From positions 6,634,001 through 6,698,000 of the forward strand of contig NGZR01000003.1 in the NCBI GenBank assembly GCA_002197995.1: a stretch of DNA of 64,000 nt, read 5' to 3'. The stretch comes from Gaeumannomyces sp. JS-464 (Eukaryota; Ascomycota; Sordariomycetes; Magnaporthales; Magnaporthaceae). Positions 33,499 to 44,575 of this stretch are shown piece by piece. Position numbers and translations under genes: made by a program. Position 1 is the stretch's first letter, and each line of letters opens with the position of its first letter. Below the pieces are notes generated by a model. That model did no database searches. It had not been told where the DNA came from and was given only the letters and a program-made list of their open reading frames with translations.

Positions 33499-35452
33499 CT
33501 AGCATCTATCTCCGGACTGCTGTGGGAACCGCTGTTTCACTTCGCATGGACGCTGGTGGGCAGTGACAGACATAGGCGGCTTGTGCATGGGCCTGTTCGG
33601 GTTCGACGTGGCATCTTGGTTGGGCTGCGGCAAGGGAGGTTCGGGTAGCCCAAGCTTGTCTCTAAGGCCCATCAGGAGGCTCAGATCGACGGCCAGCGCG
33701 CTGGTCTGGTGGGCGACAGTCCCGATGAATTCGATGGTGCGCTGGAACGAGGCGCTCAGCTCAGCCGGGTCCACAAAGCCACCGAGGTCCTCGTCCTTGT
33801 AGATGGCGGCCAAGGTGATAAGATTGCCCCATTGACTAAAGCACGGCAATACAGAGGATGTTGTTTTAGCCAAAAAAAGAAGGGACGGAGAAAAACCCTT
33901 CAACGGGCCGTCGGCCCTCGGGGCATGGCATGTTTACTTACGCGTGAGCAGTGCCGAACACATCAGTGATGATAAACCGACGACACCCCAGGCCATGAAA
34001 CGCCCTGGTGCTCTGGACAAGGGCGCGGGTCCCCCGCTTCGCGACTTCGAGAACGCTCGGGTCCTTGGGGTCGACGCGCTCGTTGATGGGGTCGCTCTAG
34101 TCCACGTCCTCGCAGGGGAACTTCGCGTTCAGGATGGACTTGATGACCGGCCTGCAGATTATGTTTGTCGCACCCCAAAACTTGGCCCGCAGCCTCGCGT
34201 CGAGGATGTCCGAGGCCGGCGGGTCGACGTCCGGATCGAACCTGAAGGCCGGCGCTACCCAGAGCCCCGGCGGGTTGATGGTTTCGGACAGCTGGCTGAT
34301 CATGGGGAGCATGCGGTCGTAGTGCACCCGCTCCGCCCTACCGTCGTACAAAAGGGTATGGGCTTTGTTGAGCTGCTTTCGAAGATACAATTGCCCCAGG
34401 TAGCTTTCGATCATGCGCTTGTCGATGCCGTTGGCTTCGGCGCCGCTTAAAGAAGGCAGCGGCATATTTTCCTCGTATGTGGAAATGTCCAATTGCGGAA
34501 GATGCAGCTCAGCGATGATGTCGCTGCTTCTGTTAGACTGCCGGGCGTGGAGTTGAGCGGAGCCGGGGCTTATGCTCACCATTCTAGTTGCAGGCAGGAC
34601 CAAAAGATGAGGAGGAGGCGGATGTCCGAGGGCGAGTTCTGTGCGATGCCCTGTCGGTGGTCTTCGGCCAGACGAGTAAAGTCACTGCGGCGAACAAAGT
34701 TAGCATACGCGGGCTCGCAGACGGCGCGCGAGAAGGAAACGCATCATCAAAAAGCCCAACACGGCATCGGTTACATACCCCCTCATCAGCTGCTGCGCTC
34801 TGGTGGAGGCATCCCTGATGTGCGAATAGCTTTCCAGACCCGGCCTAGCTGCCCGTAGTAAAGTCCGGCCAAAATATGCCCGTATATGTGCCAGGTGGTG
34901 AACCCGGCGTGCTGGTTTCCGAGAATGTCGGTTGCCGCCGCGAGATATTTCAACCCAGGGATGACGTCCATATTTCGCCTCCCCGCGCCCAAGGCGGAGT
35001 GCCGGCGAGGGCCCGGGGCGGGCTCCGAGATGACTGAAACGTCGGGGAGAGGCCCCCTGTGCTGGCACATCGCCCCGAGTACTAGCAGGCAGAGAACAAC
35101 AGCCGTGGTGATGGTGCGAGGCAGCCAGATCTCGGCGGAGAGCGCGCTGGGTGGAGCGCCGTCGCCCCATTTCGGCTTCGGCTCAGCGCTAGCCCTTGGT
35201 GTCCCGGGGCCACGCGAAGAGTCGGCCCTCGCCGTGAGCCCGTCGAGGAAAGCGTTGACAGCGCCGCGGAGATCGGGCTCAAGAATGAGAGGGTGCATGT
35301 TCTGGATGTGATCCTGACAGCTGCGCACCAGGCCCCAGACGGCGGCAGGGTCGGCCAGCATTTCCCAGTCGGGATTACCGTCAATGTAATCCAAGCGGCC
35401 GCCGCTGGCAGGCGACCACGGACTGGCCTGTGAGGATGCCAACCCTTTCCCG

Positions 35453-35454
<2 letters not shown>

Positions 35455-35486
<32 letters not shown>
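35455..35486. repeat. C32 homopolymer
   Basis: Thirty-two consecutive C on the plus strand, inside the Zn2Cys6 gene just after the block RGLLRLYGAGE; on the minus strand it would encode poly-Gly. The conserved frame resumes on the other side. Confidence 0.9.
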
Positions 35487-35487
<1 letters not shown>

Positions 35488-36195
35488 CCGCCTTCGCCTG
35501 CCCCGTACAGACGCAGCAGTCCCCTACCCTCCTCGCTCTTGAGCGGGAACTCGTGTGAATGCTTCTGGCTGATGCCCCTCTGCTTTTCCAGCAAATCCCC
35601 CATGACGGCCTGGATTGCCGGCCATTGGAGCAGCAGCGCGGCGCCTGTCGTGTGGTTTGTCGGAATCGCAGGCTTCCCGGGCCGCGCCGGAGAGCAGGGA
35701 GGCCGCGGGGAGATTCCAGGGTAGCCCTATAGGGGCTGCCGATAAGACCGTCGGGCGGGCGGCCAGCCTCGCAGTCAACCTGCGGAAAGCTGAGCGGCAG
35801 AGTGTAACCAAGGGACTGATACGGGGCGTTGCCGGGCCGTTGGCCTACGGGGGACGTGGGATCATCAGGGATGTTGCCTCGTTCGTCAGACGTCGACGGG
35901 GTCGCCATGCAAAGAATGCCCGCCTGAGTGGGCAAAGAAGGGGGCATAACATCTTTTGTCCCTATGTGTGCCTTCTCAATGCCGGTTCGGCACACCCACG
36001 ACTTGCTGGCACGCTCGAGCCTCTCAAAACCCTCCTCCATGATGGCGTTGACCTCGGCAGTGCGTTCGTTGAGAAAATCGATTCCATCGAGGGTCTCCAT
36101 CTGGACTCCATCCGACCTGGCAATTCTCCTGGCTTATTAGCATTAGGCTTGCATGCTTCCTGGCATAGAACGACTTTTAGGATTCCTCGACTTAC

Positions 36196-36315
36196 TGGTT
36201 GGGAGGAGGGCCTCGGTATCTGCACTCAGTCTTCCTCTCCCTACAGCTCCTGCATGGCTTACTCTCATCACATTTCGACTTGAGCTGCCTGCAACTATCG
36301 CAAGCCTTTGGCTTC
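36196..36315 (-). other. Exon carrying the Zn2Cys6 binuclear cluster
   Basis: Translates as KPKACDSCRQLKSKCDE, then SKPCRSCRERKTECRYRG: six cysteines with the spacing C-x2-C-x6-C-x5-C-x2-C-x6-C of the GAL4-type cluster. It is bounded by a CAG acceptor and a GTAAGT donor. This domain is intact even though the rest of the gene is broken. Confidence 0.85.
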
Positions 36316-37439
36316 CTGTGCTAGCTATTATGAGCCGAGAAGCGGGGACGCTGTTCGCGACTTTTACTGGAATAACACAATCGAGCCACCCGTTGGGTTT
36401 TGCGTCTCATTGCGACTTGGTTCGCGGTGGGGTACACGCCGCTCTGCCTACCCGGGCTTGGAAGGCCGCCGAACGTCTGTGGCGGTGGCTCGTACGGCTC
36501 TGGTACCAGCGGTTGGTGCCGGGGTTGCGCCTGAGTTTTCGGTTGTGTTTGCGGCGGTGGTGAGTACGCACGGGGAGCTGGAGGTGATTGGCTTGGTGGT
36601 CCATTGTCAGTCATCCAGAGTGGAGGGCTGTTGTTGAAGCCTTCCCGTGCTTCCTGGTCTAAGTTGGAGTGGCGGGCACAGAGGCAGGTTTTGCTGCTTC
36701 TGCGGTTGCCGGGGATGATGGGCTGTTGATACAGATGCTGGGACGGCGGCTGTTGTCCCGGAGGATGCGGCGGCGGGGGCGCAGGGTAACCAAATGGTGG
36801 ACACGGGTGGCCGAAGAAGTCCCCATTGTTGTCTCTGCCTGGAAGATAGGTAGGGGGATAATATCCGGAGTCTGGAGACGGCTGGCGGAGATTTCGTCGG
36901 CTGCTGGCGCATTGATCTACCTGGCGATGGTGGCTTTCGCAGTGCTGGCTATTCTGAAGCGGACGCGGAGGATGAGGAGGCTCGGCCCAGGAGAGTTTCT
37001 GTGGTGGCTGAGAGTCTCCGGACAAAGTATTGGGCGGCAAGACTCCTTGACGAGAGCTTCCTGACCAGGAGGGCGGGCTCGAAGACAGCCGCGGGCGTTT
37101 TCTATCTGGGCCTTTGTCCACGGCCGAGAGCGCACAAGGCACACTCTTTCCAGAGCTGTGGATGTCAGCGGCGGCTAGAGCGATAGATGCCTGTGCAGGA
37201 GGCTTCGGTAGGTTTCCATTGGGGCCGGGGAACCTGGAGCTGGGGAGCCTCGCCGAGTTGGCCGAGCTGAGTTGGAGGACAAGATGGCTCGAACTCAGGA
37301 GGCGCCTCGTCGCCGATTGGGCTGCAGCGGCCGGCCGGGGCGAGCTCTTGGGTCCCATCTTGACTCCCCTTTCCTTGGGAAATCGGGCGTGTCTGTGCCT
37401 TCGGCATTCTAACGAAACAGTAAGGCTGGCTGACGCCAT

Positions 37440-38278
37440 ACGATTGTGACACCAGGCAAGAATGAATATTGCTTCGCAAGCCGGGCGAAGCAGTCAGCCA
37501 GCTCGCAAGCAGCCAAGGGGTGTGCGTACGGCGTCGGCTCCCAGGCAGCAGATCCAAACACCAGACTGCGGCCACGGCCCATTTTGTCCAAGGGAGGACA
37601 GAAGCAAGGATCGCATCCTTGACCTGGCAGCAAGGAAGTTGCTGATGCACGTTGTCGGATCCAGCAGCGTCAGCTTCCCAAACTGGACGGCTTCAAGCCC
37701 TTGTGACACGGGGCCGTTCACTGCGTGAGCTACATCTCGTCCCAGGAGGTTGGTCCCAACAAGGGGGTCCGTGTTGTCCCTCCCTAGTTGCTGCGATGGC
37801 AGCAGCTCAGAGGCAGAGTCGCAAACTGATGGGAGTTGCGCTAGTTTACCAGGTGTATCCCTGTTTCCCTGAAAGCACGAAGAGGGTGACGCTTGAGGTC
37901 TGCTTGGTCACTTGGTAGCATAGGGCCAGGGGGGCACCCACAGGCAGATGGCCAGAGGACATCTGTGACGAGCTCTTGTTTGTTGGACTCGGTCAGAGAA
38001 GGCCAAGAGACCCGAGCCGTGGGCTCGGTGACACCAGGCAGGCCAACCAGCAGGGGTGTGAGATGCTGCCATCTCTGCCTTCCGCCATTTCTGCCTTTAA
38101 CCCGGCAAGCTCTCTGCAACTCGCGCAATCATGTACGTCGCCATCCATCAATGCCAAGAATTGGTGGGTTCGAGGAAGGTTGTACCATCGAGCGGGGTGA
38201 CATGTTTGTGTCGAATTATCCTAACTGCTTTCTCTCTCTCTCTCTCAGTGATCCCTATGTCATTTACTTTGCAGCTAA
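37440..38278. other. Intergenic, 0.84 kb
   Basis: Upstream of the Zn2Cys6 gene and downstream of the F-box gene. It contains a (TC)n tract at about 38230-38246. No gene is seen. Confidence 0.5.
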
Positions 38279-39562
38279 CTAGCACCTGTCCCCAATTATG
38301 AGGCCGTTGATCGTGTTCGTCCAGTCTTGCGTGCCTGTCCGGCCAATTTCAAAAGTATCCAGACGTATCGCGTCATCACTTTCACTGTCGCGATAGTAAA
38401 CTGCTTCACCTCCCGAACGACACTCGTTCATCCCCAGCACTGGGACCAAGAGTTCGTCGCGTATTGTGGCGAGAAGCGCCTGCCAACTTCCGCCCCCAGC
38501 TATAATATCCACAAGAGAAAAGTAAGCCTCCTCTAAGGTATCTTTGTGCCGGAGCAAAAGGGCAACCAGCTCACCACCAGTGCACCGGGCCCCAATGATA
38601 CCCAAAAATCGCAAGTGCTGCAAGTGTAGTCGCCGCGAGAACTCAGGAAAGTGTTCGTGCTCATCCAGCGGGTTGAATTGGATGGACAGCCGCTGTAGTC
38701 TCGGAAAGAGCGTGATAAACCCTAGGAGATCGCTCACGCACTCGCTGTCGGTGTGTCTCCACCCGCTGGAGCTTACTAACAGGCTGAGACTTGTAAGGCT
38801 AACAGGACGGCTTCGAATGTGCCGCAAAACGGGCTGTGGAAAGACTAGCATCTTCGGACGGATGCCATCGGCATTGAGGCATCCAAGGCCAATGTCCAGT
38901 TCGTAGAGAGATGTGTTGCTTGCAACGAGGGCTAAAACGATAGCGCGAACGGCTTGCTCAACGAATTCGATGCTGTCAAAACTTTCCAAGGCGTTGGTGA
39001 GTGGCAGGCCTGCTTGTCGTATTAAGGTCGTTGCACCCCAAGGTTGATATGCATCGTCGACCACAACCGTTTCCAAGTTTGGAAGTGCGGCCATCGCTTG
39101 GGCTAGGTATGTAGTGTTAAGCCCAGACTCCATCATGAATTTTTGGTTTTCCACCAGGAGATCGTATGCCTGTCTATCCACGGCAGCCTCTTCGCCCATC
39201 TCCCTAAGATTCCTAACAAGGATCCCGTGGTCCACACCTCCTTCTTGGAGACGTCGAGCGATATCGCCCCAATGCGATAAGGCGTGGTTGTCTTCGGGTT
39301 CGTCTGTCAAGTGGTCGATACAGATGGTCAAGTTCTTCAAGGCGGGACCGAAAACACGATGACGAGAGATTTCGATGAGATTTTCGAGGCTATGCTGCTG
39401 CAGCATCACGTAACGCGTCTCGAAGCATCGGTTGGAAAGTGCTGGTAGCGCGACATCGTTCAAATTCCTTGACGCCAGCCGAAGGTTGCACAGACTTGTT
39501 AAATCTAATGCATCGGTGACTAGACAAAGTATCTCGTTGGGAAGCCCAAGAAGTGTGGGCAT
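38279..39562 (-). CDS. F-box protein with leucine-rich C-terminal region
   Basis: Intact single-exon gene of 427 residues; the start is the ATG at 39562 (MPTLLGLPNEILCLVTDAL). The N-terminal LPNEIL...LCNLRLASRNLNDVALPAL is an F-box, which would bind Skp1 in an SCF ubiquitin ligase. The remainder has leucine-rich-repeat-like segments (LPNLETVVVDD, SLTSLSLLVSSSG, FPRLQRLSIQFNPL, LQHLRFLGIIGARCTGGELVALL) that would contact a substrate. No signal peptide or membrane segment. Fungal genomes hold many such proteins, and the target of this one cannot be told. Unlike its neighbours on the left it has no frame break. Confidence 0.8.
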   Translation of the reverse strand: MPTLLGLPNEILCLVTDALDLTSLCNLRLASRNLNDVALPALSNRCFETRYVMLQQHSLENLIEISRHRVFGPALKNLTICIDHLTDEPEDNHALSHWGDIARRLQEGGVDHGILVRNLREMGEEAAVDRQAYDLLVENQKFMMESGLNTTYLAQAMAALPNLETVVVDDAYQPWGATTLIRQAGLPLTNALESFDSIEFVEQAVRAIVLALVASNTSLYELDIGLGCLNADGIRPKMLVFPQPVLRHIRSRPVSLTSLSLLVSSSGWRHTDSECVSDLLGFITLFPRLQRLSIQFNPLDEHEHFPEFSRRLHLQHLRFLGIIGARCTGGELVALLLRHKDTLEEAYFSLVDIIAGGGSWQALLATIRDELLVPVLGMNECRSGGEAVYYRDSESDDAIRLDTFEIGRTGTQDWTNTINGLIIGDRC

Positions 39563-41075
39563 CGTGGAACACGCCAAAGAATTGCGACGGCTAAGCGGAT
39601 GGGGTTATGTTGAGGGTCTGAGGACAACGTGGGATCGGATCCAAGGAGAAAGATGCTTCAATCAGGCCAAATGAATGCGGGGTAACTGACATGATAAGTA
39701 GACAAGCGAGCGGATCGCCCGCGTATTTAACTCACGTGGGCAAGCCCCGCACAAGACCAAACCTTGGTACACGCCTCCCCGCGTGCCAGCAACGTCCTCC
39801 CGCCTCAGCATCCTTCCCACCGCAACAATCGCCATCAACACAACAGCGATTCGCAGCAAACCCAAGTCGCCGCCGCGCGGAAAAGCAGGGCAGAGGAACA
39901 AGACCCGAGAGCATCACCGTCGCTCTGTACCATCCCGAAGCGGCTCCTTGGCATCGCCCGCACAGGGTAGTTCGCGCTTCCTCTTTCCTCGTCAACCGAC
40001 TTTGCCCAGTTAACCCGACGTCGCGTAAACCTCCACTAACCAGTACACAAGATCGCATCCAGGATACGTACACAGCGGCCGACGACTCCAGCCCGTACGA
40101 GCGACGCGACCGACGACCGCCATACCCCGTCGATGACGGCCCGCAGCAGCACGTCCGGGTTGTCACCTCCGAGTAGGGCCCAGAGGGACGCCCGCGACCG
40201 GCCGACGCGGAGCAGCGCATTGCCATTTTTAGCAACCGTTCCGGCGCGTTGAAGTGGCCGCGCGTATATCGAATTCCAAAAAACCATTGCCTTTACGTCC
40301 GATGGGATTTGCCATCGACGCAGTCCGAGTTCACAGCCCGAGCGAGCGAGCTTGGGGCTGGCTACGATTTCGTGCAATCTCTTTCCATTAGCTGGCTGTT
40401 TTGCAAGTTCCGCATCCGCCTGGTATTCGTCGAGCATTATAATGGCTTGCCATTCGGCAAAGTTTTGGCCGAGGTGTGCACCTCGAGGGCACGCGCGACA
40501 GCGCTAATCATCCAGTCACTCGGCGAGGTGCAAGTTCCTGCCCCTTCTTTTCTTCTAAGGCTTGCTGCGGGGCACGGCCGGCTAACTGCCTGATGCCGGC
40601 CAGGAACGATAAGCAGTGTCTGTGCTGCGCAGGCCGTCAGGGCCAATATACAACTGCTGCCCCCCGACCGGGGGCATGGTCAACCCGAGCGCCGTTCGCC
40701 CGTTGCGTATCCGTTCCTGGGTTTTGTTTCGCAACCCAGCATCGACAACGGCAAGTGCGGCAGCCGGAGTGCTATCCTAGGCGGGGGTGGCTTTTCCTCG
40801 GGGCCGCACGGGCGGTGAAATCTCCCGTTACAAGGTCACAGACGAGGACTGGATCCTGCCAAGCAAAGCGGCAGTGGTAACCTAACAGGGGCAGCGCTAC
40901 AAGGACGGGCACAGGCAGGGCCACATGTAGCTCAGGTGGGAGAGCAGCGTCAGGGGACGCATAGCAGAGTGGTAGATACCGAGCGAGAATGGACGCGAAT
41001 GTTGACAGCCTACGACTGATATCACGACCCGATTTCCCTCTTGCGCCCCTCCCACTCCTAGGAGTTGCTTCCTAT

Positions 41076-41097
41076 CCCCCCCCCCCCCCCCCCCCCC
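41076..41097. repeat. C22 homopolymer
   Basis: Twenty-two consecutive C on the plus strand in intergenic sequence. Confidence 0.9.
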
Positions 41098-42408
41098 TTC
41101 CCCTCCCGAGCTGTTGCTCTCTCACCTCCCCATGTACTCGAGTTTCTCGCCTGGCTTCCCCAGCCAGTTCGGTGTAGAGGAGACGGCTAGGGCGTCGGCT
41201 TACAGCCTCAGATCCAGCTTGTTTTACCAAGGATGCGAAAGTAAGAAACTGCCTATTCCCGGCTTTAATTGCCTACCCACATAGACGAGGCGCGGCATAT
41301 GCTAATAGATCCAACAAACGTCATTACCGATATTATGTTGTGCGGTTCCTGCGGAACTTGCAAGAAGAAGAACTGCCAGTGCACTCGCAAGCAAAGCGGT
41401 AGACGCACCTGACCGTCCTGTTGACGGCAGTGATATTGGGGTTGGTTTGATGTCTAGGGGCGTGCTCGGCGCCTTCTCACGTGTGAGTCGGAAGAGTGTC
41501 TGAGCTAGTGTTGTTGGGAGACATGGTGACAGGCACCGGAGGATCTGTACTTGGAGTAACTCGACGAGCGGGACAGCCAGTCGAGCAATTCCGAGCAGCA
41601 AGGTTCACTCCAGGTACCCCATTTAGTGAGCCGAACAGGAGGAAAGGATAAAGCCCGGAAGGGCCGTGGGGTGTTGGCGGGGTGGATAGCATAGGATTCA
41701 ATCGGCCATTATCTTATCGTGCTCACAACATAGAAAACCGCACTGGCAGTGTCATCCTCGTCCTTGCTGTGACGACCCACGGGGAGCGCGCCTCGCTCAC
41801 CGAGTTGCCGACGCAACCGAGAGGGAGTAGCATTCGCGGCGAGCTCGTCGAAGAGACTACTTGGCACTTGATTCTCCCTCGCCCGCTATGGCCCCGCCGA
41901 CGCCGCCGAGCCCCCCATGGCCACTCCGCCGAAATCCGCGCCTTCCGCACCCGCCTGACCCCACTCCTCTAACAACTCTGGCCCGCCGCCCAGCCAACAG
42001 GGTTCCCCGCCGGTGCGCGGCGTCCAAACATCTGCTCTGCCATCGATCGGTTGCCGTCGGATTGGACTTGGATGTCCCACCACTTTCTGAGTCGACTGGG
42101 CTTTCCCAGGATTTAGCGGCCCCGCCTCTTGCCTTGCCATAAATGCCTGACCGCATCCCTCATTAGCTGATGGGATTGTAAGTCTGCGGCACGGCGAACG
42201 AGGCGCCTCAAGGCGCATAACGATGGCTGGGCACAGGATTGATCTGGGGGACAGTCTGGTACTGCACATGGAGCCTTCGAGTGTTTGGCCGCAGGGCATC
42301 AGTCGGCCAGGTCGGATTTGATTCTAGGAACGCACGCAACCGCCCAATTTAAACAATGGGCACAACAGCCCCACCAGTTGTCAACCTGCGGTTGGTGGGG
42401 AAGGAACC

Positions 42409-42411
<3 letters not shown>

Positions 42412-42485
<74 letters not shown>
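42412..42485. repeat. (AG)37 microsatellite
   Basis: A perfect AG dinucleotide array of 74 bases, about 445 bases before the start of the reductase gene. Confidence 0.95.
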
Positions 42486-42488
<3 letters not shown>

Positions 42489-42929
42489 ATTTAACGTCAG
42501 CTGATCGGGATCTACCAGTCCCTGCCTCCCAAGGGGCATATAACGTGCTAGCGCTACCTACACCAGGCTATAGTGCTGCTGTTACGGCGGTTAACAAATT
42601 AAACCCGAAGGCATACGGAGGTCGGCCCGTATTCCGGCGCTCCTTGTTAGTGAGCGGGCAATCGGCAGTAGGGCGTGTAAAACGCCGGGGCGTTGTAAGT
42701 GCAGCGGTGGTAGTAGTGCGTTCGGCCGGCGGGTGTGCCGGAAAAGGGGCGAGGCCAGGCGGGGGGTCCGTTACCCCCTGGCTTACCCCCTGCAATGACA
42801 GGGGCCCCCCGGCCGGCCCTTTCTGAAGCCTGGAACTTGTAAGACGCGTGCGCGTCTGCAACAACCGGAATTTGGCTTTGCTCATCCAGACCAGCGACTT
42901 CACTCAATTGGCCAACGAACCATAGCACC

Positions 42930-44072
42930 ATGCAGGGAAGCGACACTGAGCCGGGCGACGCCCGCGAAACCCATCTGGTAACTGGCGGCAGCGGCTTCAT
43001 CGCGCAGCACCTCGTCAGCAAGCTGCTGGACAAGGGCGTCGCCGTGCGCGCCACGGTGCGCAGCCTCGACAACGCCAAGAAGGTGTCGGCCCTCAAGGCG
43101 CTGCAGGCGAAGCACCCCGACGGCCGGCTGCGGCTCTTCGAGGCCGACCTGCTGCGGCCAGACAGCTTCGCCGAGGCCATGCGCGGCTGCTCCGTCGTCC
43201 ACCACGTCGCGTCGCCCTTCATGATGGCCGAGAAGATCAAGGACGGCCAGAAGGAGTGCGTCGAGCCCGCGCTCGAGGGCACAAAGAACGTGCTGGCGAG
43301 CGTCAACGAGACCGAGTCGGTCAAGAGGGTCGTGCTTACGTCTACGGGTGAGGAAAGATAGCCGCCCATTTTGTTCTTTGGTGGCCGAGGCGGTTTTGCT
43401 GACGACACGCCCAGTCGGTGCCATATTTGGCGACTACGCCGACGTGACGGACCGCATGAACGGCGTCCTACGGAGGAGCACTTCAACGAGACCAGCACCG
43501 TGACGCATAACCCCTACCACTACTCCAAGGTCCTGGCCGAGAAGGAGGCCTGGAAGATCTCCAAGGAGCAGACCCGGTGGGACCTCGTCGTCATCTGCCC
43601 GGGCCTGGTGCTGGGCCCGCCGCTGTCGCAGGGGTCCGAGTCCGGCAGCCTGTTCCTGATGGACGAGCTGCTGCGCGGCGAGCTCTTCTTCGGCGTGCCT
43701 AACCTCTTCTTCTGCACCGTCGACGTGCGCGACGTCGCGGCCGCCCATATTAGGGCCGCCGAGACGGTTGCGGCCGCGGGGCGCAGATATATCGTCGCGG
43801 CGCCCGAGATGGTCGCTTTCGTCGACGTCGCCCGCACCTTTCGCAAGCTATGCGGCGGCTCGCTCGTCATCCCGACGCACCGTGTGCCCGACGCGCTCGT
43901 GCGCGTCCTGGGCCCACTGTTTGGTCTGACACAGACGTGGCTGGGGCGGAACCTGGGGGTCAAGTTCGAGGTAGACAATAGCAGAAGTGTGAAGGAGCTC
44001 GGGATCGAGTACACACCGCTGGAGGAGACGCTGGAGGAGCACTACAAGGGGTGGAAGGCGGCGAGGAAGTAA
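42930..44072 (+). CDS. NAD(P)-dependent reductase of the dihydroflavonol-4-reductase/3-beta-HSD type
   Basis: Extended short-chain dehydrogenase with a Rossmann fold; related enzymes reduce aldehydes, ketones or sterol-like substrates in the cytosol. Two exons, 42930-43347 and 43415-44072, join at TST|VGAIFG. The cofactor motif is VTGGSGFIAQH at about residue 17, followed by VRATVRS. The active-site motif is YHYSK. VHHVASPF, VICPGLVLGP and VDVRDVAAAHI are family blocks. One base is missing at about 43469: VLTEEHFNE is expected where the open frame reads VLRRSTS, and from there the frame is open to the stop. About 358 residues, normal for the family. A role in sterol or secondary metabolism is only a family-level guess. 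Confidence 0.8.
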
Positions 44073-44575
44073 TTATTTCGTGGGTGGGCGGCGTCGTAAT
44101 CTCCATATCTCCTCAGAGGCACTCGCAACGCATGTGCGCCATCGATAATACGGCCGCGTGGGGTTTTGCGTACCCACGTCGCTTTTTCTCCTGTTAGAAA
44201 CTCGAAGCTCCAAGTCCGAATCCGGGCCAAGCCCCGCCCGAGAATTGACGGGCCGGCTGACGATCGAGCTTCCCTTTTGGATCTTATGTCCGGCAAGGCT
44301 CGGCAAAATGTCGACCCGCTGACGGGTCTCGGTGCTCGGCAATCGTACCCCGAACACGCACGCCGTATGATTCACGATGGAGGTCAGCAAGCCCACTGAG
44401 CCCCGTTGCCGAGACATCGTTATAAGTCGTGTGATGGTCTCGCTCAGCACCAGTCTGGGTGGTCATCTCGTCATTCCAATTCAACACCAATTGGCTTTGG
44501 TTTAAAACCCGGTCCCCCATATCATCGATCTTCCACACTAATCTTTGGTGCCCAAGCCCCTTCCCGTCCAGCACC
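44073..44575. other. Intergenic, 0.5 kb
   Basis: Spacer between two plus-strand genes. No further feature is recognised. Confidence 0.5.

Larger units (their letters stand above)
33499..37439 (-). pseudogene. Zn2Cys6 fungal transcription factor, many breaks and one in-frame stop
   Basis: Nuclear DNA-binding regulator of the fungal-specific class. It has a long Pro/Gln/Ser-rich N-terminal region (37439 or 37407 down to about 36380), a Zn2Cys6 cluster on its own exon (36315-36196), then an exon from 36116 (GVQMETLDGIDFL). The middle homology region follows: RNMDVIPGLKYLAAATDILGN, HILAGLYYGQLGRV, SDIIAELHLPQLDISTYEENMP and FWGATNIICRP. The C-terminal block is ALVQSTRAFHGLGCRRFIITDVFGTAHA|QWGNLITLAAIYKDEDLGGFV. 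The frame changes near 37160, 35700, 35470 (at a C32 run), 34840 and elsewhere, and a TAG at 34099-34097 interrupts an otherwise continuous frame. Targets are unknown. It is listed as a pseudogene because of the stop, but sequence error may account for part. Confidence 0.7.
39563..42929. other. Intergenic, 3.4 kb, low-complexity tracts but no gene recognised
   Basis: The largest gene-free stretch. It holds a C22 run, a long AG microsatellite and, at 42486-42850, a GC-rich stretch open in one frame for about 110 codons but without a motif. A tRNA-like string near 40928 lacks a T-arm. A decayed mobile element is possible but cannot be shown. Confidence 0.5.

Noticed and set aside
40926..41000. 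tRNA-like string TAGCTCAGGTGGGAGAGC
   Set aside because: It resembles a D-arm, but no acceptor stem, anticodon arm or GGTTCGA-type T-arm follows.
42486..42850. Possible retroelement fragment
   Set aside because: One frame is open for about 110 codons, but no reverse transcriptase, protease or gag-type motif was recognised.
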